Positions 1 through 7,769 of a DNA stretch of 21,262 nt are shown here, one piece after another. Within the stretch, counting starts at the first letter, position 1. The number at the start of each line of letters is the position of its first letter. Both the position numbers and the translations under genes were made by a program. Source of the stretch: an uncultured Clostridia bacterium (GTDB lineage: Bacteria > Bacillota > Clostridia > Oscillospirales > Ruminococcaceae); assembly GCA_947302065.1 (NCBI GenBank), contig CAMYUO010000004.1, forward strand, positions 1 through 21,262. The letters run 5' to 3'. A model generated the notes under the pieces. That model searched no databases, was not told the DNA's origin, and saw only the letters and a list, made by a program, of their open reading frames with translations.

Positions 1-17
1 AGGTTTAGGAAGGGGGT

Positions 18-54
18 CTGGGGGACAACCCTTCTCCAAAAGGGTTTCCCCCAG
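18..54. repeat. Long interrupted inverted repeat at window edge
   Basis: Arms CTGGGGGA (18-25) and TCCCCCAG (47-54) pair perfectly. After a small internal bulge the inner arms ACCCTT (28-33) and AAGGGT (40-45) also pair, leaving a six-base loop. It is followed by neither a T-run nor a gene start. It lies downstream of the GH3 terminator and may be one copy of a dispersed palindromic intergenic element or the end of a neighbouring gene's 3' region. Sequence to the left is not visible. Confidence 0.6.
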
Positions 55-90
55 CAGCTCCGCAAACACTGATTTACCTCACGTTCAAAA

Positions 91-129
91 TGAAAAGCCC
101 GAGAGCAGAAAAACATTTGCTCTCGGGCT
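91..129 (-). terminator. Hairpin terminator of the acetyltransferase-GH3 operon
   Basis: A perfect 12-bp stem, AGCCCGAGAGCA (96-107) with its complement at 118-129, encloses a 10-base loop. Read on the minus strand it lies 20 bases past the GH3 stop codon and is followed by TTTCATTTTG, a moderate U-rich tail. Because the stem is symmetric and the other side is also T-rich (GTTGTTTT), it could work in both directions. Confidence 0.75.
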
Positions 130-148
130 GTTGTTTTGGGTTGTGTTC

Positions 149-2875
149 TTACAGGTCGCCTAAACGTTTGAACTTAATGCTGATAAGGTCAAGACCTGCA
201 AGTCTGAAATGCAGTCTTACAACTGAGAAGCGTGAGAAGAAATAAGCGTGCTCGACGGTATGGCTGACAGGTTTGCCGCCTGTGCCGTTCCATGTGAATG
301 TGCCGAACGATGTGCTCATGCTGAAGATAGTCACAGGCATCTGCGCCAACTCGCTTGCGGTGGAGCTTGCGGTCAGGGTGATGCTGTAAAGACCCGGCTT
401 GGATCTTTCGATGGTAAAGCTGTAATCCATATTGGTGCAGACTTTTACATCCGAAAGGTCTATCTCAAGCTCGTCATCGACAAAGTAAACTCTGCTTGCG
501 GCTTCCTCGTCGATAGTCTCTGCGGGCTTGCCCCCCACCTCGACTTTTTCGTCCTCGCCCATAAAGCGTTTCATTGCGTGGGTATCGAGCAGGAACGAGA
601 GGATATTCTTTGCACAGCGCTGAAGCTCGGCTCTGGTCAGCCTGCCGTCTGCGAGTGCCTGCTGAACGTTGTCGGTGTGATCCTCGCCGTTTGCGCATAC
701 CATATAGACATCGTTCTGTGCTCTTACCATTGCGGCGAAGTTGTTTTTATCAGGCTCACAGCCGCGGTCATTGATGTTTGCCCACCAGTCTGTCATCGCA
801 AAGCCGTCAAATCCCCACTGCTGACGCAGGATAACGGTATCGAGGTCGTAGTTGCCCGATGTCCACAGGTCGTTTACCTTGCCGTAGGTGGTCATAACAG
901 AGCGGTTCTTGCCGCACTTTACAGCCATTTCAAAACCGCGCAGATATATCTCACGCAGTGCTCTTTCGCTGACGGCGGAATCGAGGAAATGTCGGTTTGT
1001 CTCCTGATTGTTTGCGCAGAAATGCTTGATAGTTCCCTCGACACCCTGACTGTGCAGACCACGAAGCTCGTGAGCTGCCATAACGCCCGTGAGGTACGGG
1101 TCTTCGGAGAAATACTCAAAGTTTCTGCCGTTTAACGGGTGGCGGTGGATATTCATACCCGGACCGAGCAGGCAGTCAACGTTGTTGGCTCTCATTTCAA
1201 GACCGAGCAGTGAGAAAAGCTCCATAACGAGCGATTTATTGAATGTCGATGCGATGAGCGTGCCGTTTGGCAGGCTGAACGCTTTTGTGCCTGTATCAAG
1301 GCGCATGCCCGACGGACCGTCAGAGCAGCAGCCGCAGGGGACACCGAAGTTTTTCAGGCTCTCGCTGACGCCGCCGAATGCTGCGGCAGTGCCCGGGGTG
1401 ACCTTCGGAGAGCACATACCCTCACCACGCACGATGCAGTTGAGGTCGGTATCGGAAAGCTGGGCAACGAACTCATCGAGTGTGCATTTGCCGCTTTTTA
1501 CATCTGCGAGCTTAAAGCCTTTATCGCCTGTGAAAGCTATCTCGGCGGGCAGTTCGTCTTTTATGCGCTGTGCTTCGTTTATCTTTGAAAGCGGAGCTTT
1601 TTCAAAGACCGGTGTGCCGTTCTTGTTTACCACTCTGTCAAATTCCATAACGGGAGCGAGTGCCTGCGAGAGCTGTTCGATGACCTTTGTCTCGTTGAGC
1701 TTGAATGCGCAGACCTCATCGGCATTGCGGACATCGCTGCCTGCATAGAGTTTATATGCGCCGCTTTCGAGCACCCACGCATAAGCGTGCCCTGTCACGC
1801 CGCTGTCGTCATAGCTTGCAAACTTTCTTTCCTCGACGGTTATGGTGAGCGTCTGCTCCTCGCCGGGAGCAAGCTCTTTTGTCTTTTCAAAGCCGCACAG
1901 CACTCTTGCAGGCTTGCCGAGCTCGCCCTGCGGAGCTTCGCAGTAGACCTGAACGACCTCTTTGCCTGCGCAGCTGCCGATGTTCTTGACTTTGGCGGTC
2001 ACGGTGACAGCCTGTCCGTCATAGCTGCCGACGGCGCTTATCTCGAAATCGGTATAGGACAGACCGAATCCGAACGGATAGCGGACTTTTTCCTTTGCGA
2101 ACGTTTCAAACCAGCGGTAGCCGACATAGATATCCTCGGTATAGAAATCCCTGTTCTTATCGTGAAAATACTTATCAGACGGGTAGTCGCTGACGTTATA
2201 TGCGATGGTATCGGGCAGTTTTCCGCACGGGGAGACATCGCCGAGCAGCACTCTTGCTGCGCCTGTTCCGCCTGTCATTCCGCCCTGCCAGATATAAAGC
2301 ACGGCTTCCGGCTCAAACTCGTCAACAAAGCTCATATCAATGATATTGCCGACATTGAGAACGACTATCATTCTTTTGAAATTCCTGCGCACGACAGCGA
2401 GCATCTCGTGCTCCTGCCCGGTGAGCTTATATGAGCCTTCGGTATTGCTGTTATCCTGCTCCTCGCCGGCAGTTCTGCCGATGATGACGAGAGCAGCCTG
2501 CGAGGTCTGCGCTGCCTTAGCGGCAAGCTCGTCGGGAATGGGCATTTCTTTCTGGCACCAAGGCTCACCGCCCCAGCCCTCACCGTAGTCGTGCGGGTTC
2601 TCTGCAAACCAGTCACGGTAGGTCTTCAAGACCTCTTCGTTGAGCTTTGCGCCTGCATCGAGCAGACCGTCGGTTATGCCAGTGACCTTAGCGACATTCA
2701 CCATGCCGCCCGAGCCTGTTCCGCTTTTGTAGTAATCGAGCTGGATGCGTCCGAAAACTGCGGTCTCTTTATTTTTATCAAGCGGCAGTCCGCCCTGATT
2801 GCGCACGAGAACTGCGCCCTCGGCATTTACCTGTGCTGCTTTTTCAAGATATTCGTTCCAGTCAAGTTTTATCAT
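149..2875 (-). CDS. Circularly permuted GH3 beta-glucosidase
   Basis: This 908-residue glycoside hydrolase family 3 enzyme most likely releases glucose, or a related sugar, from the non-reducing end of beta-linked oligosaccharides. The usual domain order is inverted. The alpha/beta sandwich domain comes first (about 17-275, ending in PFGFGLSYT), then an FnIII-like domain (about 290-385), then the TIM barrel (about 470-770), then a beta-rich tail. In the barrel I see GRNFEYFSEDP (583-593), KHF (617-619) and MTDWW, in which D696 is the expected nucleophile. The same permutation is known from Ruminococcus albus and Butyrivibrio beta-glucosidases. There is no signal peptide, so it should act in the cytoplasm on imported oligosaccharides. 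The ATG at 2875 has AAGGAGGA (2882-2889) six bases upstream. It sits 32 bases after the acetyltransferase gene in one operon. Exact substrate is unknown. Confidence 0.93.
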   Translation of the reverse strand: MIKLDWNEYLEKAAQVNAEGAVLVRNQGGLPLDKNKETAVFGRIQLDYYKSGTGSGGMVNVAKVTGITDGLLDAGAKLNEEVLKTYRDWFAENPHDYGEGWGGEPWCQKEMPIPDELAAKAAQTSQAALVIIGRTAGEEQDNSNTEGSYKLTGQEHEMLAVVRRNFKRMIVVLNVGNIIDMSFVDEFEPEAVLYIWQGGMTGGTGAARVLLGDVSPCGKLPDTIAYNVSDYPSDKYFHDKNRDFYTEDIYVGYRWFETFAKEKVRYPFGFGLSYTDFEISAVGSYDGQAVTVTAKVKNIGSCAGKEVVQVYCEAPQGELGKPARVLCGFEKTKELAPGEEQTLTITVEERKFASYDDSGVTGHAYAWVLESGAYKLYAGSDVRNADEVCAFKLNETKVIEQLSQALAPVMEFDRVVNKNGTPVFEKAPLSKINEAQRIKDELPAEIAFTGDKGFKLADVKSGKCTLDEFVAQLSDTDLNCIVRGEGMCSPKVTPGTAAAFGGVSESLKNFGVPCGCCSDGPSGMRLDTGTKAFSLPNGTLIASTFNKSLVMELFSLLGLEMRANNVDCLLGPGMNIHRHPLNGRNFEYFSEDPYLTGVMAAHELRGLHSQGVEGTIKHFCANNQETNRHFLDSAVSERALREIYLRGFEMAVKCGKNRSVMTTYGKVNDLWTSGNYDLDTVILRQQWGFDGFAMTDWWANINDRGCEPDKNNFAAMVRAQNDVYMVCANGEDHTDNVQQALADGRLTRAELQRCAKNILSFLLDTHAMKRFMGEDEKVEVGGKPAETIDEEAASRVYFVDDELEIDLSDVKVCTNMDYSFTIERSKPGLYSITLTASSTASELAQMPVTIFSMSTSFGTFTWNGTGGKPVSHTVEHAYFFSRFSVVRLHFRLAGLDLISIKFKRLGDL

Positions 2876-2907
2876 GAGTTATCCTCCTTAAAGGTGATGT
2901 GTTTATT

Positions 2908-3654
2908 CTACTGAGATATAAGTTTCAGAAATTTCTTGTCGTTCATCTGCTCGTTGGTCAGATATCTGCCGTCGCAGAAAAGCGCATAGGTAGTTATCGG
3001 TGTGGGTGCGTTCTGTGCGGTCTGCTTGTCGGTGATGTGGACAGCTTTGAACTGCACGCCGTGTTCTTTGGCTGTCTGCTCGACAACGGGTACATATTTT
3101 GCATTGAACGGGCACTGGCTGGTGTAATACAGCACATAGCCTTTTTCATCGGTGTGCGGGTCTTTTGCGCACTGTTTGAACTGCGGTTTTTCTGCATTTT
3201 TATCAAATGGCAGATACCACAGCTGTATGCCGTTTGATGCCTCGTCACAGACCTCAAAGCCTTTATGCGCAAGATATTTCGGGTCAGCAAGAAACGGTTT
3301 TTTCTTTGCGCTTGACAAAATGCACAGACCCTTTTTGCCTTTGCTTTTGCTGTCTGCGATGCACTCGCCGAGCAGGTCGCTCGAATAGCCGTGACCTTTC
3401 ATAGAGCCTGACACCCACAGGCAGTCGATATACATATAGCCGTCTGCATCTATCGGGTTCCACGCATTTTCGGCAGGGATATACTCGATGAAGCACTTGC
3501 CCCGCTGCTCGCTTTTCAAAAAGACAAGGCCCTCGTCAAAGCGCTGGGCGAGCCATGCTTTTTTAGACGATACCTGTATATCCTTATTGTTTGAGATGGC
3601 ACAGCAGATGTGCTCGCTCTCAAGATTATCCTTGGTAACGGTGATATACTGCAT
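2908..3654 (-). CDS. GNAT acetyltransferase, YoaP type, with thioredoxin-like tail
   Basis: This 248-residue protein has an N-terminal GNAT fold (about 1-150). The acetyl-CoA loop MKGHGYSSDLL is at 85-95. A C-terminal region resembles the YoaP-like domain. That tail (about 170-245) reads like a small thioredoxin fold: strand YVLYYTSQ, then CPFN with a single cysteine at 181, and TPITTY, which could supply the cis-proline. The acetyl acceptor is unknown. A TTG 13 codons upstream is open, but the -10 box (3705-3710) places the transcript start near 3698, leaving almost no leader for that TTG. The ATG at 3654 has GGGAG nine bases upstream and is therefore chosen. It is the first gene of the operon, and the GH3 gene follows after 32 bases. 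Confidence 0.85.
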   Translation of the reverse strand: MQYITVTKDNLESEHICCAISNNKDIQVSSKKAWLAQRFDEGLVFLKSEQRGKCFIEYIPAENAWNPIDADGYMYIDCLWVSGSMKGHGYSSDLLGECIADSKSKGKKGLCILSSAKKKPFLADPKYLAHKGFEVCDEASNGIQLWYLPFDKNAEKPQFKQCAKDPHTDEKGYVLYYTSQCPFNAKYVPVVEQTAKEHGVQFKAVHITDKQTAQNAPTPITTYALFCDGRYLTNEQMNDKKFLKLISQ

Positions 3655-3704
3655 AATAAAGTTCTCCCGAGAAAAATTGTTGATAATATTCAAACCTTGA
3701 TTAT

Positions 3705-3733
3705 ATTATAACGGATTTTTGTCAATAATGCAA
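3705..3733 (-). promoter_or_regulatory. Sigma-A promoter of the acetyltransferase-GH3 operon
   Basis: Read on the minus strand: -35 TTGCAT (3728-3733), 17-base spacer, perfect -10 TATAAT (3705-3710). Expected transcript start is near 3698, about 44 bases before the ATG at 3654. A perfect TTGACA also occurs, but only nine bases from the -10, so it is not the functional -35. Confidence 0.75.
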
Positions 3734-3787
3734 GATGTTTTTTGAAATTGATGAGATTTGTTTTTGAAATAACAATAGGTAGGAAAA

Positions 3788-3817
3788 TTGACAAAAAGCG
3801 CAAGAATGTGATATAAT
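3788..3817 (+). promoter_or_regulatory. Strong extended -10 promoter of the MATE gene
   Basis: Perfect -35 TTGACA (3788-3793), 18-base spacer, perfect -10 TATAAT (3812-3817) preceded by TGA, which makes an extended -10. Expected start is near 3824, giving a leader of about 66 bases. The promoter is divergent from the acetyltransferase promoter, with about 54 bases between the two -35 boxes. Confidence 0.85.
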
Positions 3818-3889
3818 TCTAAGGCGCAAAGTGATACTATCTTTATAGAAGAAACAGAACAAAAGGGAGAATGAAAGAAGGGGAGCAAA

Positions 3890-5245
3890 GTGGCTATAGA
3901 CAAGAAATTATATAAAAAGCTGTTTTCGATAGTTGCGCCGATAGCGTTCCAATATCTGACGGCGTCGCTGGTCACGGCGAGCGATGCGTTCATGCTTGGA
4001 TTTCTCGATCAGGATTCGCTTTCGGCATCGTCCCTTGCTGGACAGGTGCCGTTTGTTTTTAGCCTGTTTTTCGGGTCGTTCGTGTTCGGACTGACGGTGC
4101 TGGCGGCACAATACTGGGGAAAAGGCGACAAAAGATCGGTCGGGGAGATACTTGCGATAACGATGCGATACTGCCTGCTGGTGGGTGCGGTGTTCACGCT
4201 GGCGTGTCTTATCTGCCCGAGGCTGATAATGCATATTTTCACATCGGACGATGCGCTGATAACGGAGGGTGCGAAGTATCTGAGAATGGTATCGCCGCAG
4301 TTCCTGCTCAGCGGTTTCACGCAGGCATACTACGGCATAATGAAAGTCTGCGACAGGGCAAAGCTAAGCTCGGTCATCGGATCGGCATCGGTGTTTGTGA
4401 ACATCGGGCTGAACGCACTGCTCATTTTCGGTGTGTGGATATTCCCGAGAATGGGCATAAGAGGTGCGGCGCTGGCGACAGACCTTGCGAGAGTGTTTGA
4501 AACGGTCGTTGTCATCATCGTGGTGGCAAAGGGCAAATGCCCGAAGCTGAACATAAAGCAAATGTTTAAAACGCAGACAAAATTTCTGCACAAGGACTAC
4601 TGGAAATACTCGCTGCCGCTGCTTTTCAATCAGCTTGGCTGGGGCGGCGGAGTGACGATGTACTCGGTGATAATGGGACATCTCGGCAGCGACGCTGTTG
4701 CGGCGAACTCGATAGCGAGCATAGTGCGTTCGATGATAGCGAGCTTCTGCTGGGGCATCGCAGCAGGTGTGGGCATCATTCTCGGTATGATGCTCGGCAA
4801 GGGCGAGCTTGAAAAGGCAAAGAAAGCAGGCGGCAGCTTTGTGCGTGCATCGCTTGTGATAGGCGTTTTGTCGGGCGTTGTGATACTTGCGCTGACACCG
4901 ATAGTGCTTGGCGTGATAAAGCTTGAGCCGACGGCACAGCATTATCTGAAATACATGATGCTGTTTGCGGCGTATTACATAATTGGCAATTCGCTGAACT
5001 CAACGGTCATCGGCGGCATTTTCCCGTCGGGCGGTGATACCAAGTTCGGTATGATATGCGACAGCGTGACGATGTGGGCGGTGATACTCCCGATAGGTTT
5101 CTTCTGCGCATTCGTTCTCAAACTGCCTGTGCTGGTGGTCGCAGTGATACTCACGCTGGACGAATTTGTCAAGATACCGTGGGTATACAAGCATTATATG
5201 AAATACAAATGGGTGAAGAACATCACAAAGGAAAACAGCGAATAA
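3890..5245 (+). CDS. MATE family efflux transporter
   Basis: This 451-residue integral membrane protein is of the multidrug and toxic compound extrusion family, with about 12 membrane helices arranged as two six-helix bundles. It probably exports cationic drugs or metabolites in exchange for Na+ or H+. Family features include the N-terminal KLYKKLFSIVAPIAFQYL, the first-helix region ending in SDAFMLGFLD, GLTVLAAQYWGKGD, and in the second half LPLLFNQLGWGGGVTMYSVI. Length is normal for the family. The start is GTG at 3890, with AAGGGGAG (3878-3885) just upstream and no better ATG nearby. The gene is monocistronic, between its own promoter and a clear terminator. Substrate cannot be read from sequence. 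Confidence 0.92.
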   Translation: MAIDKKLYKKLFSIVAPIAFQYLTASLVTASDAFMLGFLDQDSLSASSLAGQVPFVFSLFFGSFVFGLTVLAAQYWGKGDKRSVGEILAITMRYCLLVGAVFTLACLICPRLIMHIFTSDDALITEGAKYLRMVSPQFLLSGFTQAYYGIMKVCDRAKLSSVIGSASVFVNIGLNALLIFGVWIFPRMGIRGAALATDLARVFETVVVIIVVAKGKCPKLNIKQMFKTQTKFLHKDYWKYSLPLLFNQLGWGGGVTMYSVIMGHLGSDAVAANSIASIVRSMIASFCWGIAAGVGIILGMMLGKGELEKAKKAGGSFVRASLVIGVLSGVVILALTPIVLGVIKLEPTAQHYLKYMMLFAAYYIIGNSLNSTVIGGIFPSGGDTKFGMICDSVTMWAVILPIGFFCAFVLKLPVLVVAVILTLDEFVKIPWVYKHYMKYKWVKNITKENSE

Positions 5246-5253
5246 AGTATCGG

Positions 5254-5285
5254 GAGATGAGCTTTTGCGGCTCATCTCTTTTTTT
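5254..5285 (+). terminator. Rho-independent terminator after the MATE gene
   Basis: The nine-base-pair perfect stem GAGATGAGC (5254-5262) / GCTCATCTC (5270-5278) has a seven-base loop and is followed by seven T's (5279-5285). It begins eight bases after the stop codon. Confidence 0.92.
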
Positions 5286-5298
5286 GCCGTGATAAAGT

Positions 5299-5335
5299 CT
5301 TAAAAAAGTCTTAAACACCTTAAAAGAGGCTTAAA
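5299..5335 (+). promoter_or_regulatory. Four helically phased CTTAAA boxes upstream of the LRR-CWB2 promoter
   Basis: CTTAAA occurs at 5299, 5310, 5319 and 5330, so the steps are 11, 9 and 11 bases. The -35 box starts at 5340, ten bases after the last box. The first two copies share a longer GTCTTAAA. Direct hexamers about one helical turn apart and abutting the -35 are the layout expected for OmpR/PhoB-type response regulators such as Bacillus PhoP (TTAACA-like boxes). The identity of the regulator is inference. Confidence 0.55.
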
Positions 5336-5339
5336 TGCG

Positions 5340-5368
5340 TTGACTCAGCGTACTTTGAGGATTATACT
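5340..5368 (+). promoter_or_regulatory. Sigma-A promoter of the LRR-CWB2 pair
   Basis: -35 TTGACT (5340-5345), 17-base spacer, -10 TATACT (5363-5368). Expected transcript start is near 5375, giving a leader of about 47 bases that consists almost entirely of the 20-bp tandem repeat. It lies immediately downstream of the CTTAAA boxes. Confidence 0.75.
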
Positions 5369-5370
5369 AT

Positions 5371-5410
5371 ATAATAGAAAAATATTGGCGATAATAGAAA
5401 AATATTGGCG
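5371..5410 (+). repeat. Perfect 20-bp tandem duplication in the 5' leader
   Basis: The unit ATAATAGAAAAATATTGGCG occurs at 5371-5390 and again, without any change, at 5391-5410. It is directly followed by the ribosome site GGAGGC (5411-5416) and the ATG at 5422. It lies between the -10 box and the ribosome site and so forms nearly the whole leader. Confidence 0.97.
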
Positions 5411-5421
5411 GGAGGCAAAAA

Positions 5422-7713
5422 ATGAAAAAGAAAATACTTGCTGCGGCGCTTGCGGTCTGCATGACATTCGGCTCTGCGGCTGCGCTGCCGAGGACGGTTT
5501 TTGATGATGTCGGCGGCATAACGGTCAGTGCACAAACTGTAGACAGCGATTTTACTACCGGTACTCTTGAAGACGGCACGCTGGCGATAACCGGTTACAA
5601 AGGAAATGGCGGCACGGTCGTTGTTCCGTCGGAGATAGGCGGAAAGAAAGTAACAAGGATACAGGGCACGGCTTTTGACGGTGATTATAAAAAATTTGAA
5701 AGCCCGACAAAGATGATCATCTCAGAGGGCATCAAGTTCATCGACGTCAGTGCGATCTGTGGCTGCGATAAGCTCGAAAGCGTGGACCTGCCGAGCTCGA
5801 TCGAAGATATAGAGATCCTGAATTTTATAAAGTGCAGCAAACTCAAAGAAATAAATGTTGCCAAGGGCTGCGAGAATTACTGCTCTGTAGACGGTGTGCT
5901 TTACACCAAGGATTATGAGTGGCTGCAGGTTTGCCCTCAGGCAAAAACAAGCATAACGATACCCGGCGGTGTCGAGTACATCTGCACTTATGCATTCTGG
6001 CACAGTCCGATGACGAGTGTGACGCTGCCGGAGAGCCTTGAGCAGATCGGCGCACGTGCATTCAAAGGCAGCAGGATAAAAAGCCTGCATATCCCCGGAA
6101 AAGTCACATATATCAGCTGGGACGCTTTTGATGAATGTGAAAACTTTGAAGGTTTGACTGTTGACAGCAGCAATGGAAGATTCAGTGCTGATGACGGCGT
6201 GCTGTATAGTAAGGATAAGACCAAGATCGTACGGTGTCCGGGCAAAAAGAAAAGCCTGACGCTGCCAAACACGGTCAGAACTATCGGAGAGTTTGCATTT
6301 ACACAAACCGAGATAGAAAGCATGATCCTGCCCGACAGCGTTACAAGCATAGAAAGATGGGCGTTTGATCAGTGCAGTGCCATCAAAAGCGTGACGCTTT
6401 CAAATAATATAATAAACATAGATCATTCTGCGTTCAGCAGATGTGATAGCCTTAAGAAGATAACTATCCCCGCCGGCGTCAAGACCGTTGGTGAGTCTAT
6501 GTTTTATGGGTGTACGAGCCTTGAAAGTGTAAATATAGGATACGGCGTTGAAAAGATAGAAAAGGAAGCCTTTTTTCACTGTACGGCGCTCAAAAGCGTG
6601 AAGATACCGTCGAGCGTGACGTCAATAGGCACTCATGCGCTCGGATATTACGATGCTGCCCCGAACAGTTCTACTAAATATGAGAAGGTCAGCGGCTTTA
6701 CTATCTGCGGCGTGAAAGGCTCGGCGGCTGAAAAGTATGCAAAAGAAGAGGGCTTCGCATTTGAGGATATTTACCGCCCTGTGCGGCTTGCAGGCAGAAA
6801 CAGATACGAAACTGCGGCTGTTATCTCACATAACACGAAAAACAGATCGACCGCTGTCATACTTGCAAGCGGTGAGGGATACGCTGATGCGCTGGCAGGC
6901 GTGCCGCTGGCAAAATATATCGGCTCACCGGTACTGCTGACGCCAAAGAACAGCCTCAGCAAAGATGCGCTTGCGGAGATAAAGCAGAGAGAAGCAAAGA
7001 AAGTCATTATCCTCGGCGGCGAGGGCGCTGTCAGCAAAAATGTTGAGAACGCACTGAAAAAAGAGGGACTCAAGACCGTTCGCCTTGCGGGCAGCAACCG
7101 TTACGGCACAGCAGTTGAGATAGCAAAGAATATGGACGACGAACCGAAAGAGGTGTTCTTTGTGAGTGCAGGCGGATTTGCCGATGCACTTTCCGCAGGT
7201 GCGGCGGCGGCTCTGAAAAGTGCGCCGATGATCTATCTCGGCAAGGACGGCGACCTTAATGCTGATTCAAAGGCGTATCTTGACCAGCTCGGAAAGAAAG
7301 GCTGTGTCAAGAAAGCGTACGTTATCGGCGGCACGGGCGTTATCAGCGATGCGATGATGAAAAAAGCCGCATCGGCTCTCGGTCTGAAAGCGGGAACGAC
7401 TGTGCAGCGTATCGCAGGCAGCGACAGATTTGAAACCTGTCTTGCTGTAAACAAGACATTCAAGAGTCTGTTCACAGGCAGGATGATATGCGTTTCAACG
7501 GGACTCGATTTCCCCGATGCACTGGCAGGCGGCTTTTACGCTGCGGAAAACAAGGCGTTTATGCTGCTGGTGGGTAATACGCCGGGCGCTGATCAGAGAT
7601 CTTTCCTTTCGGGCAGGAACAACTACTCGATGACAGTATTCGGCGGCACGGGTGCGGTCAATGAAGGACTGCTTACACAGATCAGCAACGCAAGGTACGA
7701 GACAAAGAAATAA
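5422..7713 (+). CDS. Secreted BspA-type LRR protein with three CWB2 wall-binding repeats (copy 1)
   Basis: This 763-residue surface protein opens with a signal peptide (MKKK, then a hydrophobic stretch to about residue 22; likely cleavage after ITVSA, residue 37). LRR_5/BspA-type repeats run from about 60 to 410, with recurring units of the form (S/T)LPxSVxxIxxxAFxxCxxLxS. Two inserted DGVLYxKD segments occur near 158 and 258. Three CWB2 repeats follow, starting at RLAGRNRYETA (455), RLAGSNRYGTA (554) and RIAGSDRFETC (663). CWB2 domains anchor clostridial proteins non-covalently to cell wall polymers, and BspA-type LRRs usually mediate binding to proteins or host surfaces, so the likely role is adhesion or surface display. 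GGAGGC sits five bases before the ATG. Its paralogue follows after 56 bases. The bound ligand is unknown. Confidence 0.92.
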   Translation: MKKKILAAALAVCMTFGSAAALPRTVFDDVGGITVSAQTVDSDFTTGTLEDGTLAITGYKGNGGTVVVPSEIGGKKVTRIQGTAFDGDYKKFESPTKMIISEGIKFIDVSAICGCDKLESVDLPSSIEDIEILNFIKCSKLKEINVAKGCENYCSVDGVLYTKDYEWLQVCPQAKTSITIPGGVEYICTYAFWHSPMTSVTLPESLEQIGARAFKGSRIKSLHIPGKVTYISWDAFDECENFEGLTVDSSNGRFSADDGVLYSKDKTKIVRCPGKKKSLTLPNTVRTIGEFAFTQTEIESMILPDSVTSIERWAFDQCSAIKSVTLSNNIINIDHSAFSRCDSLKKITIPAGVKTVGESMFYGCTSLESVNIGYGVEKIEKEAFFHCTALKSVKIPSSVTSIGTHALGYYDAAPNSSTKYEKVSGFTICGVKGSAAEKYAKEEGFAFEDIYRPVRLAGRNRYETAAVISHNTKNRSTAVILASGEGYADALAGVPLAKYIGSPVLLTPKNSLSKDALAEIKQREAKKVIILGGEGAVSKNVENALKKEGLKTVRLAGSNRYGTAVEIAKNMDDEPKEVFFVSAGGFADALSAGAAAALKSAPMIYLGKDGDLNADSKAYLDQLGKKGCVKKAYVIGGTGVISDAMMKKAASALGLKAGTTVQRIAGSDRFETCLAVNKTFKSLFTGRMICVSTGLDFPDALAGGFYAAENKAFMLLVGNTPGADQRSFLSGRNNYSMTVFGGTGAVNEGLLTQISNARYETKK

Positions 7714-7720
7714 GATGAAG

Positions 7721-7738
7721 ATGCCGATCAAACGGCAT
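7721..7738 (+). other. Small intercistronic hairpin between the two LRR-CWB2 genes
   Basis: ATGCCG (7721-7726) pairs with CGGCAT (7733-7738) around a six-base loop. No T-run follows, so it should not terminate strongly. It may stabilise the upstream mRNA or be incidental. Confidence 0.4.
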
Positions 7739-7769
7739 GCGGAAACGTATATATGGAGGCAAATGGTAT

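Noticed and set aside
248..1135. 295-codon open frame on the plus strand inside the GH3 gene
   Set aside because: Antisense shadow of GC-rich third positions. There is no family resemblance and no ribosome site, and the minus-strand reading has catalytic motifs.
3655..3693. Upstream TTG start for the acetyltransferase (13 extra residues)
   Set aside because: It lies only about five bases from the predicted transcript start and has no spaced ribosome site, whereas the ATG at 3654 has one.
7737..7769. Upstream ATG for the second LRR-CWB2 gene
   Set aside because: The extra segment contains the GGAGGC ribosome site for the ATG at 7770, whose signal peptide matches the paralogue.
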